Below, in pieces: positions 12,910 to 25,600 of a stretch of 64,000 nucleotides of DNA (positions are counted from its first letter, which is position 1; every line of letters begins with the position of its first letter). The position numbers were made by a program, and so were the translations under genes. Under the pieces are notes generated by a model. The model had not been told where the DNA came from. It did not search any database and worked only from the letters and a program-made list of their open reading frames with translations. This DNA comes from Sipunculus nudus (Eukaryota; Annelida; Sipuncula; Golfingiida; Sipunculidae). The stretch is from assembly GCA_026874595.1 (NCBI GenBank), contig CM049306.1:14033019-14097018 (forward strand), given 5' to 3'.

Positions 12910-14271
12910 AATGAAAAGTAAAGTCTCTTTAAATCCTTAAGATTACATACTACGGATGACATTCTCTTTTAATTTATAATTAAAAGAAGGGTTCTTTAAG
13001 TCTTAAAGAAGGGTCTTTAATTTATAAAAATTTCACCCTATAGATAACATTCTTTTTTGATCCAAATGGGAAATAAAGATAAGGTTGTAAGACAGAAAAT
13101 TTTCCAGCCTTATTTCTTTTAACTAAACTTCTTCAGCCATAAGGTGTATTGTATACCTCATATATTTTATGTACACCATCCTGCGTATAAAAGGATTCAT
13201 TTTAAATTTTACTCTGTGTTCAATATCTCTGTCTGTCATTTGAAATAAATCAGTATTGGGAGAAGTTGTAGAACTTTTGCCCGCAAATGGACTGCCAGTC
13301 CTAGATTGGTGTTGAGTGGCATTTTCAGGGCAATATCCCATTGATGGTGCATGGGAGATCACAGAAATCATGGTATTAGGGCTGAATTGAGGCCACAAGA
13401 CTCAAATTCTCCTGTTGGCCTTCCTTTTAAGATATAAATCAGATATTTGTGTAGTTATTAATGATGCCTGTAAATATCATTTGATTTTTACATATATAAA
13501 CTAGTTATGATTGAGATCCTTAATGTCCTCAAATATAAGCCCTGCAATGTCCAGTTCCTCAAACTGGCAGTATTGTGGCCAAACTTAATTTCTGATGGGA
13601 CTGTATTCAACTCCTCTCATAATGAAAAATCTTTAATAAAATGTTCAAGGCAATTATCTGAAATGTTCCTGAGATAATGCACATGAAAGGAATTCCATGA
13701 TTGCAGCCTGGTGGCCATAGTGTGTTTCCTCTGGGTCTGAAATCTGATAATGTACATCCTACCTCTCATGGGTGTCAATATTCAAGAAATTGTTCATAGA
13801 AATTGCTATAATGGCTCTTGAGATAAACAAGAGAAAGGAGAGAAATACAGAGAAACAGATGGAGGGGCAATATTTATGTAGGGCACCTGCCAAGGCAGGG
13901 CTCTATTTATTATATTGTTCTTCTCATAAAAGTGTCATAGCACACCTTCAAATACATTAAAACCAGGTAAAGCCATTATACATTCTAATATGTGATCAGC
14001 AGAAAGGTCATAACAGAGAAAAAGACTGTAGAATTGGTATTTTGTGACATTTTCACTGCAAATGCAGACCTTGATATTGAGTAATTGCATCCAAGTCAGG
14101 TAATTTATGCATACAGAGTGCTCAAGTAAAAAAATTGCTATCTGTTTCAGTCCTACATAGTTGTTCTATCTGCCACATGGTTATCCCTGTCAGTTGACAT
14201 TTTATAGGTTTAAATGCAGGATCACCATACTTACCAAGAATGCCTTCCTTGGTGTTAAAAATGTCTGACCA
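12910..14271. other. No supported gene between the TMEM168-like leader and the TIR element
   Basis: AT-rich DNA, with only the unrecognised 13123-13398 frame. It may include the upstream part of the TMEM168-like transcription unit. Confidence 0.4.
13123..13398 (-). other. Unrecognised open frame with coding-like composition
   Basis: A minus-strand frame ending in TAG with the basic, charged tail DRDIEHRVKFKMNPFIRRMV and YTIHLMAEEV. The first in-frame ATG gives about 82 codons. No domain, splice partner or promoter is identified. It lies upstream of the TMEM168-like gene and could be an exon, a decayed transposon piece or chance. Confidence 0.2.
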
Positions 14272-14922
14272 GGCCAGACTTTTTTAATTCTTTGGTTTAC
14301 GAACATGTTTGACAAAAGTGATAGGTAGGAGGTAGGAAAAAAAAAAAAAAAAATGGAACAAACCTGGATACTGGTGTTCGTGAATCCTGTATTGTACAGT
14401 TGGGTTATAAAATTCATTTTTAAAAAGGCACTTTATAAACCTATATAAAACAATATATAAAAATTAAAATATTATCATCATCCTCTTGAGTTTTCCACAT
14501 GAATCATGCGTGTGCCATGTTATTTCAAGCCATTCAAATGTCATCGAAGGTAAAATAATGACAAATAAAAGTTTAAACAGTATAACATATATGATTTCAT
14601 ACACACCTGAAATAAAACTTTAGTCACTGTCCCTGCCAAGTGAACTGCCTATTTTATAAAGTTTTACAAATTAAAGACCAGTCAAATACTTATACAAATA
14701 CAAAATAATATATTTTTGTCAGATATGCAAGGAGAAAACTAAATATTCACTGCTAGCATGATAGACTGAAGTTTTATTTTTCAGTCGTAAATGACAATAT
14801 CGATGAGCAACTTGCAGCTATTCGCCTATTGTTGATCAAATGTCAACAACATGGAACTAGAGTTGTTTGATTCATAACCATGACCTTTCCATTTTGGTGT
14901 TGCGCATGTTTGATAGTCCTTT

Positions 14923-15030
14923 GATTATACAACAACTGCTAATAAAGTGAGGTTTCCATTGGAGATCACATTGAATGATTATACAACAACTGCTAATAAA
15001 GTGAGGTTTCCATTGGAGATCACATTGAAT
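14923..15030 (+). repeat. Exact 54-bp tandem duplication
   Basis: 14923-14976 and 14977-15030 are identical head-to-tail copies beginning GATTATACAACAACTGC. Perfect identity suggests a recent event or an assembly artefact. Confidence 0.9.
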
Positions 15031-15445
15031 AATTCAACTATTTTAAAAGTTTAAAAAAGTATTAATGATCTTTTAATATTTATTAATAAAGTCTTAAAGA
15101 TCTGCATTTCTTACCACGGCCGTGACGGTACGTACCGTACTCGGTTTAATATGCCGTCACTTGGCCACTGTCAGTCAGGTACTGCTTTTTGGCATCCATA
15201 CACATTAAAGCTTCCAGCTTGGAACAATTAAATGAATCCTTTCAAAGTTTCTGAATTTTAAATGGCTTTGGTTTTAGCTTGCTTTTGTTTTGACTATAAA
15301 AAATACCCGCAAAGCCTTCGCTTCAACCCGCGCCACAAAGACTACAGGTAGTTGGAAATCCTGCAGAAACCCTGAGAATTCCTGGAGTTTTCAAAGAATA
15401 CATGACGACCTCCTGCAGTTCATATAATTTCATCTGTTCAGTAAT

Positions 15446-16893
15446 TGTATCCGCCAAAACAGAGTTTTGCGGATACTATGTTTTCAGCTGCATGCCGCCG
15501 CGTAAGTGTCCGGAGAACTCCTCCGTAACTGCTGGGCGGAATTTTACGAAACCCGGGATTATGTTCGGGTCACATGTGAACTGCTGCGCCCCGATTTTGT
15601 TTTGACCTCTGACCTTTCCTCTGCGCTCTGCGTCCGTTTGTGCGTCTGTTTCCACACATAAACCCACATATCTCGGGAACCGTTTGACCGATCAGGAAAA
15701 TTTTTTTTACACAAATGTAGCCCTTGGAGAGCTTTATAACATACACAAAAAATGGTGGCGCCACCTGCAACCATGTTTGCACAGTGTCCATCTGTTCGTC
15801 TGCCTTGGGTTAAAATCACTCATATCTCTGCAGTAACTAGACTAATTCACCTGAAATTCGGCATGCATAAACATCCTGGATAGCTTTTCTGATTTTATGA
15901 CAGGTGGCGCCACCTACATTCACGTTTAGGCTGCAGACATCCAAGCTCATATCTCGGGAACCGTTTGACCGATCAGGAAAATTTTTTTGCACAAATGTAG
16001 CCCTTGGAGAGCTTTATAACATACACAAAAAATGGTGGCGCCACCTGCAACCATGTTTGCACAGTGTCCATCTGTTCGTCTGCCTTGGGTTAAAATCACT
16101 CATATCTCTGCAGTGACTTGACTAATTCACCTGAAATTCGGCATGCGTACACATCCTGGATAGCTTTTCTGATTTTATGACAGGTGGCGCCACCTACATT
16201 CAAGTTTACGCTGCAGACATCCAAGCTCATATCTCGGGAACCGTTTGACCGATTGGGCCAAAATTTTGCATATGTATAGATCTCACATAGCTCTTCATCA
16301 TACGCAAAACTGGTGGCGCCACCTGCAGCCATTTTTGCACAGCTCCTGTCTGTTTGTCTGCCATGGGATAAAATCACTCATATCTCGGCAGTGGTTTGAC
16401 ATATCTGCCTAAAATTTTGCAGGTTTATACATCCTCGACAGCTCTTTTGATTTAATGACAGGTGGCGCCACCTGCATTCTAGTTTATGCAGCAGACATCC
16501 AAGCTCATATCTTGGGAACCGTTTGACCAATTGGGCCAAAGTTTTGCATGTGTATAGTTCTCACATAGCTCTTTATCATACGCAAAACTGGTGGCGTCAC
16601 CTGCAACCATTTTTGCTCAGCGTCCATCTGTTTGTCTGCTACGGGCTAAAATCACTCATATACATGTAGTGGTTTGACTTATCTGCCTTAAATTTTTCAT
16701 ATGTATACAACTTGGACGGCTTTCTGGATTTTGTGGTATGGGGGGCAACCTACATACACAATTTGGCTGCAGACATCCATGCTAATATGCAACAACCAAT
16801 TTTCCCTTGCCACTCAATCCATGCCTCACTTCACCCGTTCCACTCTGATTTAGGCGGATACACGTAGTCGCTTGTCGACTACCTGTATTCTAG
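15446..16893 (+). mobile_element. Family C (Helentron/HINE-like) element with GGTGGCGCCACC cores
   Basis: The 5' end is TTGTATCCGCCAAAAC with a short hairpin (GTTTTGCGGATAC). It then carries about four tandem 280-bp units, each with two GGTGGCGCCACC-type palindromes (near 15753, 15903, 16036, 16183, 16311, 16461 and 16590). The 3' end has GGCGGATAC, the hairpin GTAGTCGCTTGTCGACTAC and CTGTATTCTAGT. It is nested in the TIR element 14272-17539. Confidence 0.82.
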
Positions 16894-17539
16894 TTTTCTT
16901 TTAAGCGTTAAGTTTAAAGTTTTGACAAGTTATAATATTTTTTAAGAGTAAACTTGTGAAACTTAGCCAATTTGCAGTAGTAAATAGCGTCTGACTTTGA
17001 ATGCAATAATTAGTCTTAAGAAGTAAATTTGTTTGTATATCCAGCAAGTTATTAACGGTGGCAAGCTGGTAAAGCCGCTATGCAACCAAAATAATTTTCT
17101 TTTCTCATTCACATCTATCTAAAACAAATATGTTTAATGAGGTAAATATGACATAAACGCTGCTTTGAAAATGCAACTGTAGTGCAGAAAACGAACTTTG
17201 AAAACTCTCCAAGAATTCTCATTTTCACTGCTGAATCTTTTGACTACTTGATGGCCAATCAATTGCATTTATGGCCCAAGGATACCCTACTGTGATTGGC
17301 TTAAACCCGCCATCAGTCATTACGAAAGTGACCTTATTAGCCAATCATAAGAGTTCTAACGTTTGAGGTGATCTAATACACACGGTCAATAAACATATCA
17401 TATGTCAACAACCGTGTTGGATACGGCGACGCAATATAAAAGGAAAAAAAAAGTCAAAATGCCAATTTTATTTTTTTTCTGAAATGAGGAAATCGGAGGT
17501 CGGCGGGTTCGTAAACCGAAAAATTAAAAAAGTCTGGCC

Positions 17540-18563
17540 CCATCAGGGATTCATTCAGAACCCTGATCTTTACAAATGATGTGTTCAGAGTTGATAGAAA
17601 AGTTTACTGATTCCATGTTTCCATTTTTACTTTTAAGACAATTACAGCTTTAATACTATATTCAACAAACTATACAAATTTTCTCCCTTTAAACACAAAT
17701 ATATATATTAAATACTGGCATTTCTGACATTACTTGTAATAAATATTTGAAATATAGTGATATGCACTATATAAACTGAAAGTTCTTTTCTTAACTTGAA
17801 AAAAAAACCCAGTGAATTTCATTTGTAAACTTTATCAGTTTATCATTTACAAAATTTATTCCATTCCATTGAATACAAGATTTAATTCATATGAAGAACT
17901 GAGCAAGCTGAGACTAAACTAAACTCAGAGTTTCCTGGATGAAAAAATCAATTCCATCTTTCATATACAGCCAAAAGCACCAGTCAATTCAGGGAACAAT
18001 AGACACCAATATCATATACCTGCTACACAATCTCAATACAGATATACAAGACAGTACAGCAGGGGGACTTTTATAGACCTGTAATAAGTGATAAATCAAT
18101 GAACTCTTTACAGGTTGTGATACTCTAGATATACTGTTGCTTTACTAAAGGTGAAAGCATATGTACATGAAAGTGATAAGAGCTGCTGAGAAGCCATATG
18201 TCCAAGCCATCACTATGCATATATATAGAGCTCTGGCAGATCTGAAAAGTCTTCAAATTAAAGCTGAATTCAGCTAAATGTTTATTGCATTTCCTGGGTG
18301 ATCCCCTACCTGATCTTTAAATTATACTTTTATCCTGGTTCTTTTTGCAATCTCTAAGACTGCTAATTTTGTATGTAGTATCACTACTAGAATGTACATG
18401 TACCATAAACAGGTATACCATGTATCCAAAATATTAGACATGATAATATTTCATCATCAGTCACAATGGTCACCACAATACATTCATATTGTATAAACCA
18501 ATAACAATCAGTCATTTAGTTTCTTTTGTATAGGACTGAACATATTTTTATTATGTATTAGGA
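17540..18563. other. No feature seen
   Basis: AT-rich intergenic DNA between the TIR element and a family B element. Confidence 0.5.
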
Positions 18564-20633
18564 CTAGACATTTCTTGGCACCGCTGGTGCCATAGTATCG
18601 CCAGATAAATGAGGTTTTGTGGTATTTTGTTGATATAATGTGATGTATTTGTATTTTAGCAATGAATGTGAGAAACATTTGTACAAAATATAGGAATATT
18701 TAAAGTGAAGGCAATTGTTATGTAAAAGGTTATGTATAAATAGAAGTATATATTTAATGATGTATTGAGTTGTATATGTATGTTTGGAGTAACTTGTTTG
18801 AGAATAATATAGAGTAAAGCAGAAAGAAAGAGAAAGAGATGGATAGACAGGATTTCAGAGAGATGGAGAGATATGATAATGAGAATGAAATAATAATATC
18901 TGTTATATTTTGTTTCACATCATATTTTGTTCTTTGTAATAAATTGTTATATTGTCATAAAAATTGTCATTTGTTCCTTATCAATAGCATAAATTGTGGA
19001 AAAACAAGAAAATAGAGTAGGGGGTGCCACCATGCAGTTCTCAGCAAATGACTCATCACATTACCCATATCTATCTATATGCATAATATGAAAGATATCT
19101 GCCAATTAGTTTCCAGCACATGACAACACTATCCAACAACTTTTTAATTTTTATTTTATAATGCTGACAATACTGTCAAGTCCCATATAGGCAACATTCA
19201 TGAGCCATTTTAAATAGTCTTCATCTAAAGGTCAAGACCACTCTCAAAGGAAAATGATCCAGTTGTGACTCTGTGGTACACCCAGTGCACTAATTCATTT
19301 ATCACTGACCATCATATCTATTTATAGAATCTGACCATGGCCCAGAACTGCTGATGTTTGGGCAAAACATGATGCAACACCATGTGCAGACCACTAGCTG
19401 AAGCAATCCCCCAGGTTCACTGGAGATTTTCATGATTGTTGGTGATTTTTACCATATATGGCAATATTTAAAGTCAAGTCCACTCTCATATGCAAGGTCA
19501 GGACCCAAATTTAAATATATCTCATCCCATAATCCAAATCTATGTATATGCATAATATAAAAGAAATCTGTCCATTAGTTTTTGACTTATAATGCTCACA
19601 GTGCTGTCAAGTGGCCCTTTTTAAGATATTCATGATTTTATGTTTTTCACCAAATATGGGAATATATTCAAGGTCAAGGTCACTCTCATAGTCACGGTCA
19701 TGACCCCAAATCAATAAACTGCATTCCAAAATATCCAACGTTTAAAAAAAAAATTAAATTTAAAAAAAATAATTTAAATTAAATTAAATTTTAAAATTAA
19801 ATTTAAAATTAAATATACCCCATTCCATAAACCATATCTATATACATGCATAACATAAAAGAAATCTGTCCATTACTGTTTGACTTATAATGCTCACAGT
19901 ATATACTGTCAAGTGGCAATGATGGGGTATTCAAAGGCGCAAAAAACAAGAAAAGGACAACAGGTGGCGCCACCTATCTTCTGCAAAAGACAAAACTATC
20001 CAAGATCTTCCGTCAACTTGATTTTTGGACCAATCCATGCATCCCTTTTTAAGATATTCATGATTTTATGTGATTTTCACCATATATGGTAATATTCAAG
20101 GTCAAAGCCACTCTCAAAGGAAAGGTCATGACCCCAATTTTAATATACATCATCCCATAACCCATACCTATGTACATGCATAATATTAAAGAAATCTGTC
20201 AATCAGTTTTTGACTTGTGATGCTAAAAGTACTGTCAAGTGGCAATGATGGGGGTATTAAACGGCATAAAAACAAGAAAAGGATACTAGGTGGCACCACC
20301 AGTTTCCGGTACATGACATCACTATCCAAGATCTTTGTCCAACTTGATTTTTGGATAAATCCATGAAAGATTTCTTGAGATATTTAAGAATTTGTGTGAT
20401 TTTCCCCAAAAATGGATCTATTCAAGGTCAAGGTCACTCTCCTAGTTGAGGTCATGACCCCATTTTAAATAGGCTTTGTCCTCTCACCTATATCTATAAA
20501 TGTGTCAAGTTTGCAAAAGATCCTTGAAATATTTTTTGAGTTATTGTGTCCAAAAGAAATCTCTGCGGCGGCGGCGGCGGCGGCGCAACCGTGCCTAAAC
20601 CATAGTATCTCCAGACTATGTCTGGCGATACAA
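18564..20633 (-). mobile_element. Family B element with tandem cores
   Basis: Read on the minus strand: 5' hairpin TTGTATCGCCAGAC...GTCTGGAGATAC (20601-20633), GCC-repeat, then about four or five diverged copies of a roughly 310-bp core between 19060 and 20500, then GATACTATGGCACCAGCGGTG and CTAG at 18567-18564. The core carries AAGGTCA-rich and GGTGGCGCCACC sequences. No coding frame is present. Confidence 0.72.
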
Positions 20634-21586
20634 TAATTAAATTATTGTTTATATTATTTAAAATATTTATACAAAACAGAAGAAAATTCTGTCTCAATGA
20701 TATTGACTATGTTATACATATGAATTCAGAATGATGTATAGACACAGTCACACAGCTAGGTGTTTAGTTGACCATATATTTGATTAAGTAGTTTGACCAT
20801 CTCTGTTTATACCGTGTACAAGGTACTTTTAAATCCTTCTACACTGTGCATTTATAAAGAAATGGTAACACTGATGAACACAACACTCAGTGATATTCTG
20901 AAATGGGAGTAGGAGAGAGCAGACCCCTGCCCTGCTCCCCCCCCCCAAACCACTCCCTTAGCACTAAGAGAGATGTGGGAACTTCAATGAGAAATTTTAT
21001 GAATTTTTGTACAAATGTTCCAGTTATCAATACATTAAGTTGGGATCAGGGTTATAGCTAGACAAAATTGTGTGCCAGTTAAATTAACCGACATGGAAGT
21101 GGTCACGATGGGGGTGGAGGGGGGGGGGGGGGGAGGGGGGGTCCAGGGGCCACTTGATTCGGAATACATAAGCTTTATCTTTGCATTGTTCTATGTGTTA
21201 TAACTGTATCTTAATTATTATTTTGGCTCTTGATTGATTCATTTTTTAAACATACTTATGAAAAAAAAAAGCTTTTAAAAAAGTATTTTTCATTCAAAAT
21301 TACGGTACACTAGAAGGAGGCAGTCTCTATATATACCAGGCAACACCAAACATTATGAAAATTAGGTAATCAATTTACTTTTACATTTATATTCTGTTGG
21401 GACAAATGAATATTAAAAACACATGTACATATAAATATCCTGAAGTTTAAAGTGAATTTTTTATTATAAAAATTGCAAAGCATCAATATTTCTAACGTTC
21501 ACCCAATTATACTATGGACTTAAAAACTGACCATACCTCGGGAGGTGGACCTAACCCCCCACCCCCCCAGAGGTGGACCTAACCCC

Positions 21587-21617
<31 letters not shown>

Positions 21618-21999
21618 CTTGCATTTAGCACCCTCGCAAGTCACACCTATACAGGAATAAATGGTTATTAATATACTACCCTGTAAATATATATAATTAA
21701 AGATGTATGCATGGCCTATGGGACTAAGTTTGAAGTCTCATTCTCAGTCCCTTTTACATCCATTTATTATTATAAACAGTATTAACTGGTATCAAACCGG
21801 TAATGAAATAAAATTAACATTTTTCTTATTCAAATTAATTGTGAAATGTCATGTCAACTTACCTCACATTGATTATGATACTCGATCGTTTCACGTCATC
21901 AGGAAGACTCAGCAAATGGCCAGTTTATGATACAATCGCTTTCAGATGGAGAGGTAAAGCCAACAGAGGATACAATATGTTGAATCCGTGAATGAACAA
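20634..21999. other. Intergenic DNA with G- and C-runs
   Basis: Contains C8 near 20940, a G-rich tract at 21117-21142 and the C-run region at 21545-21618. No gene recognised. Confidence 0.5.
21545..21618 (+). repeat. C-rich duplication with CA tract
   Basis: GAGGTGGACCTAACCCCCC occurs twice, the second time leading into C21 (21583-21603) and a short CA repeat. A G-rich tract lies at 21117-21142. Confidence 0.9.
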
Positions 22000-22391
22000 T
22001 TATTCAACAGGTCTTGTCACGCCCGATTTGCCATGATGGACTTTGTCATGCAGGGGAAACCCCTTTGAAATGTTGACGCATTTTGAGATGCAGAACGAGG
22101 TTGGGTTTCCCCAGTTGATTAAGCTAACATGTGCTTCTGTTTACAAATAATGTCAAAGGTCATTTGTATTCTCGTCCAATCAAATCAACAAATGCAGACG
22201 TCATTCCATCAAAAACAGGATTTACCGCACGACATCCAATCATGGATGTGTACCTCCACAAGTGTTTACATACAATCCGGTGGCAACGTGAGTCAACGAC
22301 CTGGAGATATGTCATTTCTAATTTTAGTGCATTACATACATACAAGCTGGACAGGGCGTTTGCAAGGCAAGACGCACAGAGACTATAAAAC
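22000..22391 (+). promoter_or_regulatory. Candidate promoter of the RING gene with two NF-kB-like sites
   Basis: The stretch is less AT-rich than its surroundings. It contains GGGGAAACCCC at 22053-22063 and GGGTTTCCCC at 22103-22112 (two kappaB-type sequences in opposite orientation), CCAAT at 22176-22180 and 22236-22240, and a CRE-like GACGTCAT at 22197-22204. CTATAAAA at 22383-22390 touches the ATG and is too close to be an ordinary TATA box unless translation starts elsewhere. The motifs are seen; regulation by Rel/NF-kB is inferred. Confidence 0.45.
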
Positions 22392-22630
22392 ATGGCAGAG
22401 TCCAGAGATATTGCAAGTGAATTTTTAAAAGAGGGTGACGAGATGTCGGCTTCAGAAGTGCAGAATACGGAAGACTTGGTCAAGGGGGTGGAGGACCAGG
22501 GCGTCAGTGCTCCAGTGAAGACTGTAGAAAACCAGGCAGTTCAAAGCAGTGGACATGAAAGAAAGCCAGGCCAAGATGGTGAGACACCAATCGTAGACGG
22601 TGTTGATCGTCTGCTACAGAGACATAGGAA
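22392..22630 (+). CDS. RING protein, coding exon 1
   Basis: It starts at ATG 22392 and ends at the donor AA|GTAAGA, phase 2. It encodes an acidic, probably disordered 79-residue segment (MAESRDIASEF ... DRLLQRHR). There is no signal peptide or membrane segment, so a cytosolic or nuclear protein is likely. Confidence 0.82.
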
Positions 22631-25600
22631 GTAAGAAACTTTATTATGTTTATTTAAAAGTTTATTATTAATATATGTTTAATTATTAAATAAATATTAT
22701 GTTGTCTTTAAAATTTTTAGCAAATCAATACCGTAAAAAATTAATATTAGCGAAGTTTGAAAAACAAAAGTTTCTGTGAGGTAAGAGAAATGCATCCTAC
22801 CCTATCCCTCAATGAACCATAAATCTAAACTGAAGAGACAGAGAAAATTATAGCATAAAAAATATGTATTACTGTTATTAGAATTACAAAAACAAATTTT
22901 TTTTTTTCATGACAGTTAATAGTATAGATAAACACATTTTATTGGTTCCATGTAATTTTAGAAAATAACATGATTTGCATTATGCAGATCCAGTCAAAGT
23001 AATCATTTAAAAAAATAAGGAAATTATGTGTTCTTTCCCCATTTAATATAAAGTGACAGATGTAGATGAACATCATTCATTTCAGTGAGATCATGTTTGA
23101 GCTGAGAAGGCTACAACATGGAGAGAGGCCAGTTACAGGGCAGTCAAACCGTGATGCTGTGGAGAGTTTCTTTCAGCAACAAATCTCAGGAGAGACATCA
23201 GATGACCATCGACCAGAGACTGTTGTGGTTGAGGTGCAAGGTTTGGTGGAAAGACGGCCAGTTTCATCCCTCCTGCAGAGTGCTTTGTTTAGACGGCAAT
23301 TGGAAAACACAGTTCGGTCCAGTTTGGCAAATATACAACCTGCAGTGAATAGTGTAGAAACATCATATCTTCAGAGAGCAAGGGAGATGTCAGCAACACC
23401 AGCTCCCTCTGCTGTTGAAACTAGGAATCATTCATCAGTTGAGAGATCAGTCTCACCAGCTTCAAGTGCAGGTAATTTAAACCAATCCCTTTCATGGCAC
23501 TTAACTCAAACCATAACAAATAATAAACAGTTTTAAGGCCTAGAAATTGGTGGTGTCTAATACATGTACGGATCAAAAAGGTAAATTCTCTATTGCAACT
23601 TGAATTAAAGTATGTCATGAGTTGAGAATTAAGAAATGATTACTGAATGTTGGCACTCTTTAAATTCCCAGCCCTTGCATTTAAGTATGTAAGCCCAGGC
23701 ATTTATGTATGTAAGCTGTGACTTATGTATGTAACATTAGAACTTGTATATATCTGGTACTGCAGAACCATCTGTAGCAGCTGCAAGACCCACACCTGCA
23801 GCGAGGTCCAGCAGACCTGCATCCAGGCCCACACCTGCTACAAGGTCCAGCATCCCTCAGTCAACAGCATCTTCACCAGCGAGAGATGTGCACCAGTGGG
23901 TACAACAGCAGCCCCAGGACAGGTATGGCTGAACTTGATGAGGTTTTAATAAAGTCTCAAAATGTTAATAATCTATAATTAAAATATTCAGAGTATATAA
24001 AATGGTGTAGTAAGAATGCAAGATAGCATGCACTTGTCAGGCAACTTTTACAGTACCCTAGCTTTCTGCTTAATGGGTCGATGCGGGTCCCCATAATCAG
24101 CATGTCAATTAAATAAAAAGGATACCAATGTGCATTGTTTTGAAGTATAGACCTCTGTCTAATAAATTACTGAGATAAAATCCAGAATATTGTACTTAAG
24201 TTTTCAAATAATCAAGAGAAGAACAGAAAAGAATGATCACTCTTCATAATTCAGTTATCTAGTGGACACAAAAGCAAAATTAATAAATGTCTGCTCCAGA
24301 AATGAAAATCATAATATATTTAATCAATTTTAACAGCAGAATTTACATGATTTTCCAGCAATGTGTGTCAATCATTTAGTTTTTATTCATTTTATTTTTG
24401 TTGATAGAGTGCTTCCAGCATGGGAAAATATTGCTGATATTCAGCGTGAAAATTTAGTAGCAGAAATCAGTGACCTGGTACATCAACAACTTGTTACATC
24501 TGCTCTTGAAAGTGACTTCAGGCAAAGAATGGAATCGCATGTTCAGGTAAAAGGACACGTCTATCTCATTGTCTGACTGTATATGTAATTATGTTGGGAA
24601 AATATTCCAAGCTGTTCGAAGCTCACTGGAAGTTCTATGTGTAATGAGAAAGTAGTAATGATAAATGAGAGGCTAACTATCACTTTGATATTACACAATA
24701 TTCAATGGATATTCTTCAAATATTCGTGAGTTATCGGGTAAACTTTTACATATTGTGAAACTAAAATATCTGAATGTTGCTCATGTGAAACAATACAGGG
24801 TACTACAAGAAATCACAAAACAAGTTACCCATTGGTCACGGCGCTCAGCTGAAGTTTGAAATTTTTGCAAAAGCAAAATATGCAGAATATTCTATTGTAA
24901 GGGTTTTCATATATACAAGCATATGAGAAGCTAAGAGGAAAGGGGCCCTCCTACTTGGTTAAAGTAAAGTTCTAAATATATGATTGCAAAACTAATACTC
25001 TGACAAGATGTCATGAAGAAAAACAGTAAAAGTTTTGAGATACTGTGATGCATATGAAAAATTTACAGATGGACAGGCAAGTGGACAGAATGGACTAATA
25101 CCTTTATTTCACTTTCAAGGGTATAATGCATTTAAGTTTATATTTAAGCCTATTTTTTTAGCATATCCACTTTTTCCATTAACAGTTTTTATCAGATTCA
25201 TTTTTTTTAATTTACAAGTTTTATAAATTTGTATTAAAAAAAATCTGAAAATATAAGTTAAAATATCAGAATTCTAAGTTGCAATCATTATATATCCAGA
25301 GTGTAGCTCATATCGGGTAATATTATGCATACACATATATTTTATTATTTTTAAATCACAAATGTTTAAACTGAATTTAAAAGAAAATAATGCCACAACA
25401 TGGCATCTTCAAGATTATTCCTTGAATCACTATTAAAAGGTTTTGTACGTTGGAGCTGTCAGTACATGCTAAATTTTATCCACCGTTATAAAAGATTCAG
25501 TAAATCTGATAAAATAAAACCATCTTTTCAAATAAAGTATACACACTGTTAGTTGAATGAGGGACAAACATCATCATTGTGTTAATTACTATCCCCGCGT

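Larger units (their letters stand above)
14272..17539. mobile_element. DNA transposon with about 33-bp TIRs (non-autonomous)
   Basis: GGCCAGACTTTTTTAATT...TTTGGTTTACGAAC at 14272-14304 is mirrored by the reverse complement at 17507-17539. CCA flanks both ends, a possible 3-bp target duplication. The interior lacks a transposase. It holds a family C element, a 54-bp tandem duplication and a promoter-like right end (CCAAT boxes, ATATAAAAGG near 17434). Superfamily not recognised. Confidence 0.65.

Noticed and set aside
15700-16750. Regularly spaced palindromes resembling a CRISPR array
   Set aside because: Spacing is 130-150 bp, the intervening sequences are themselves repeated, and the context is eukaryotic; it is a tandem repeat core.
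22160-22483. 107-aa minus-strand frame over the RING gene start
   Set aside because: It is antisense to exon 1 and the promoter region with no supporting signal.
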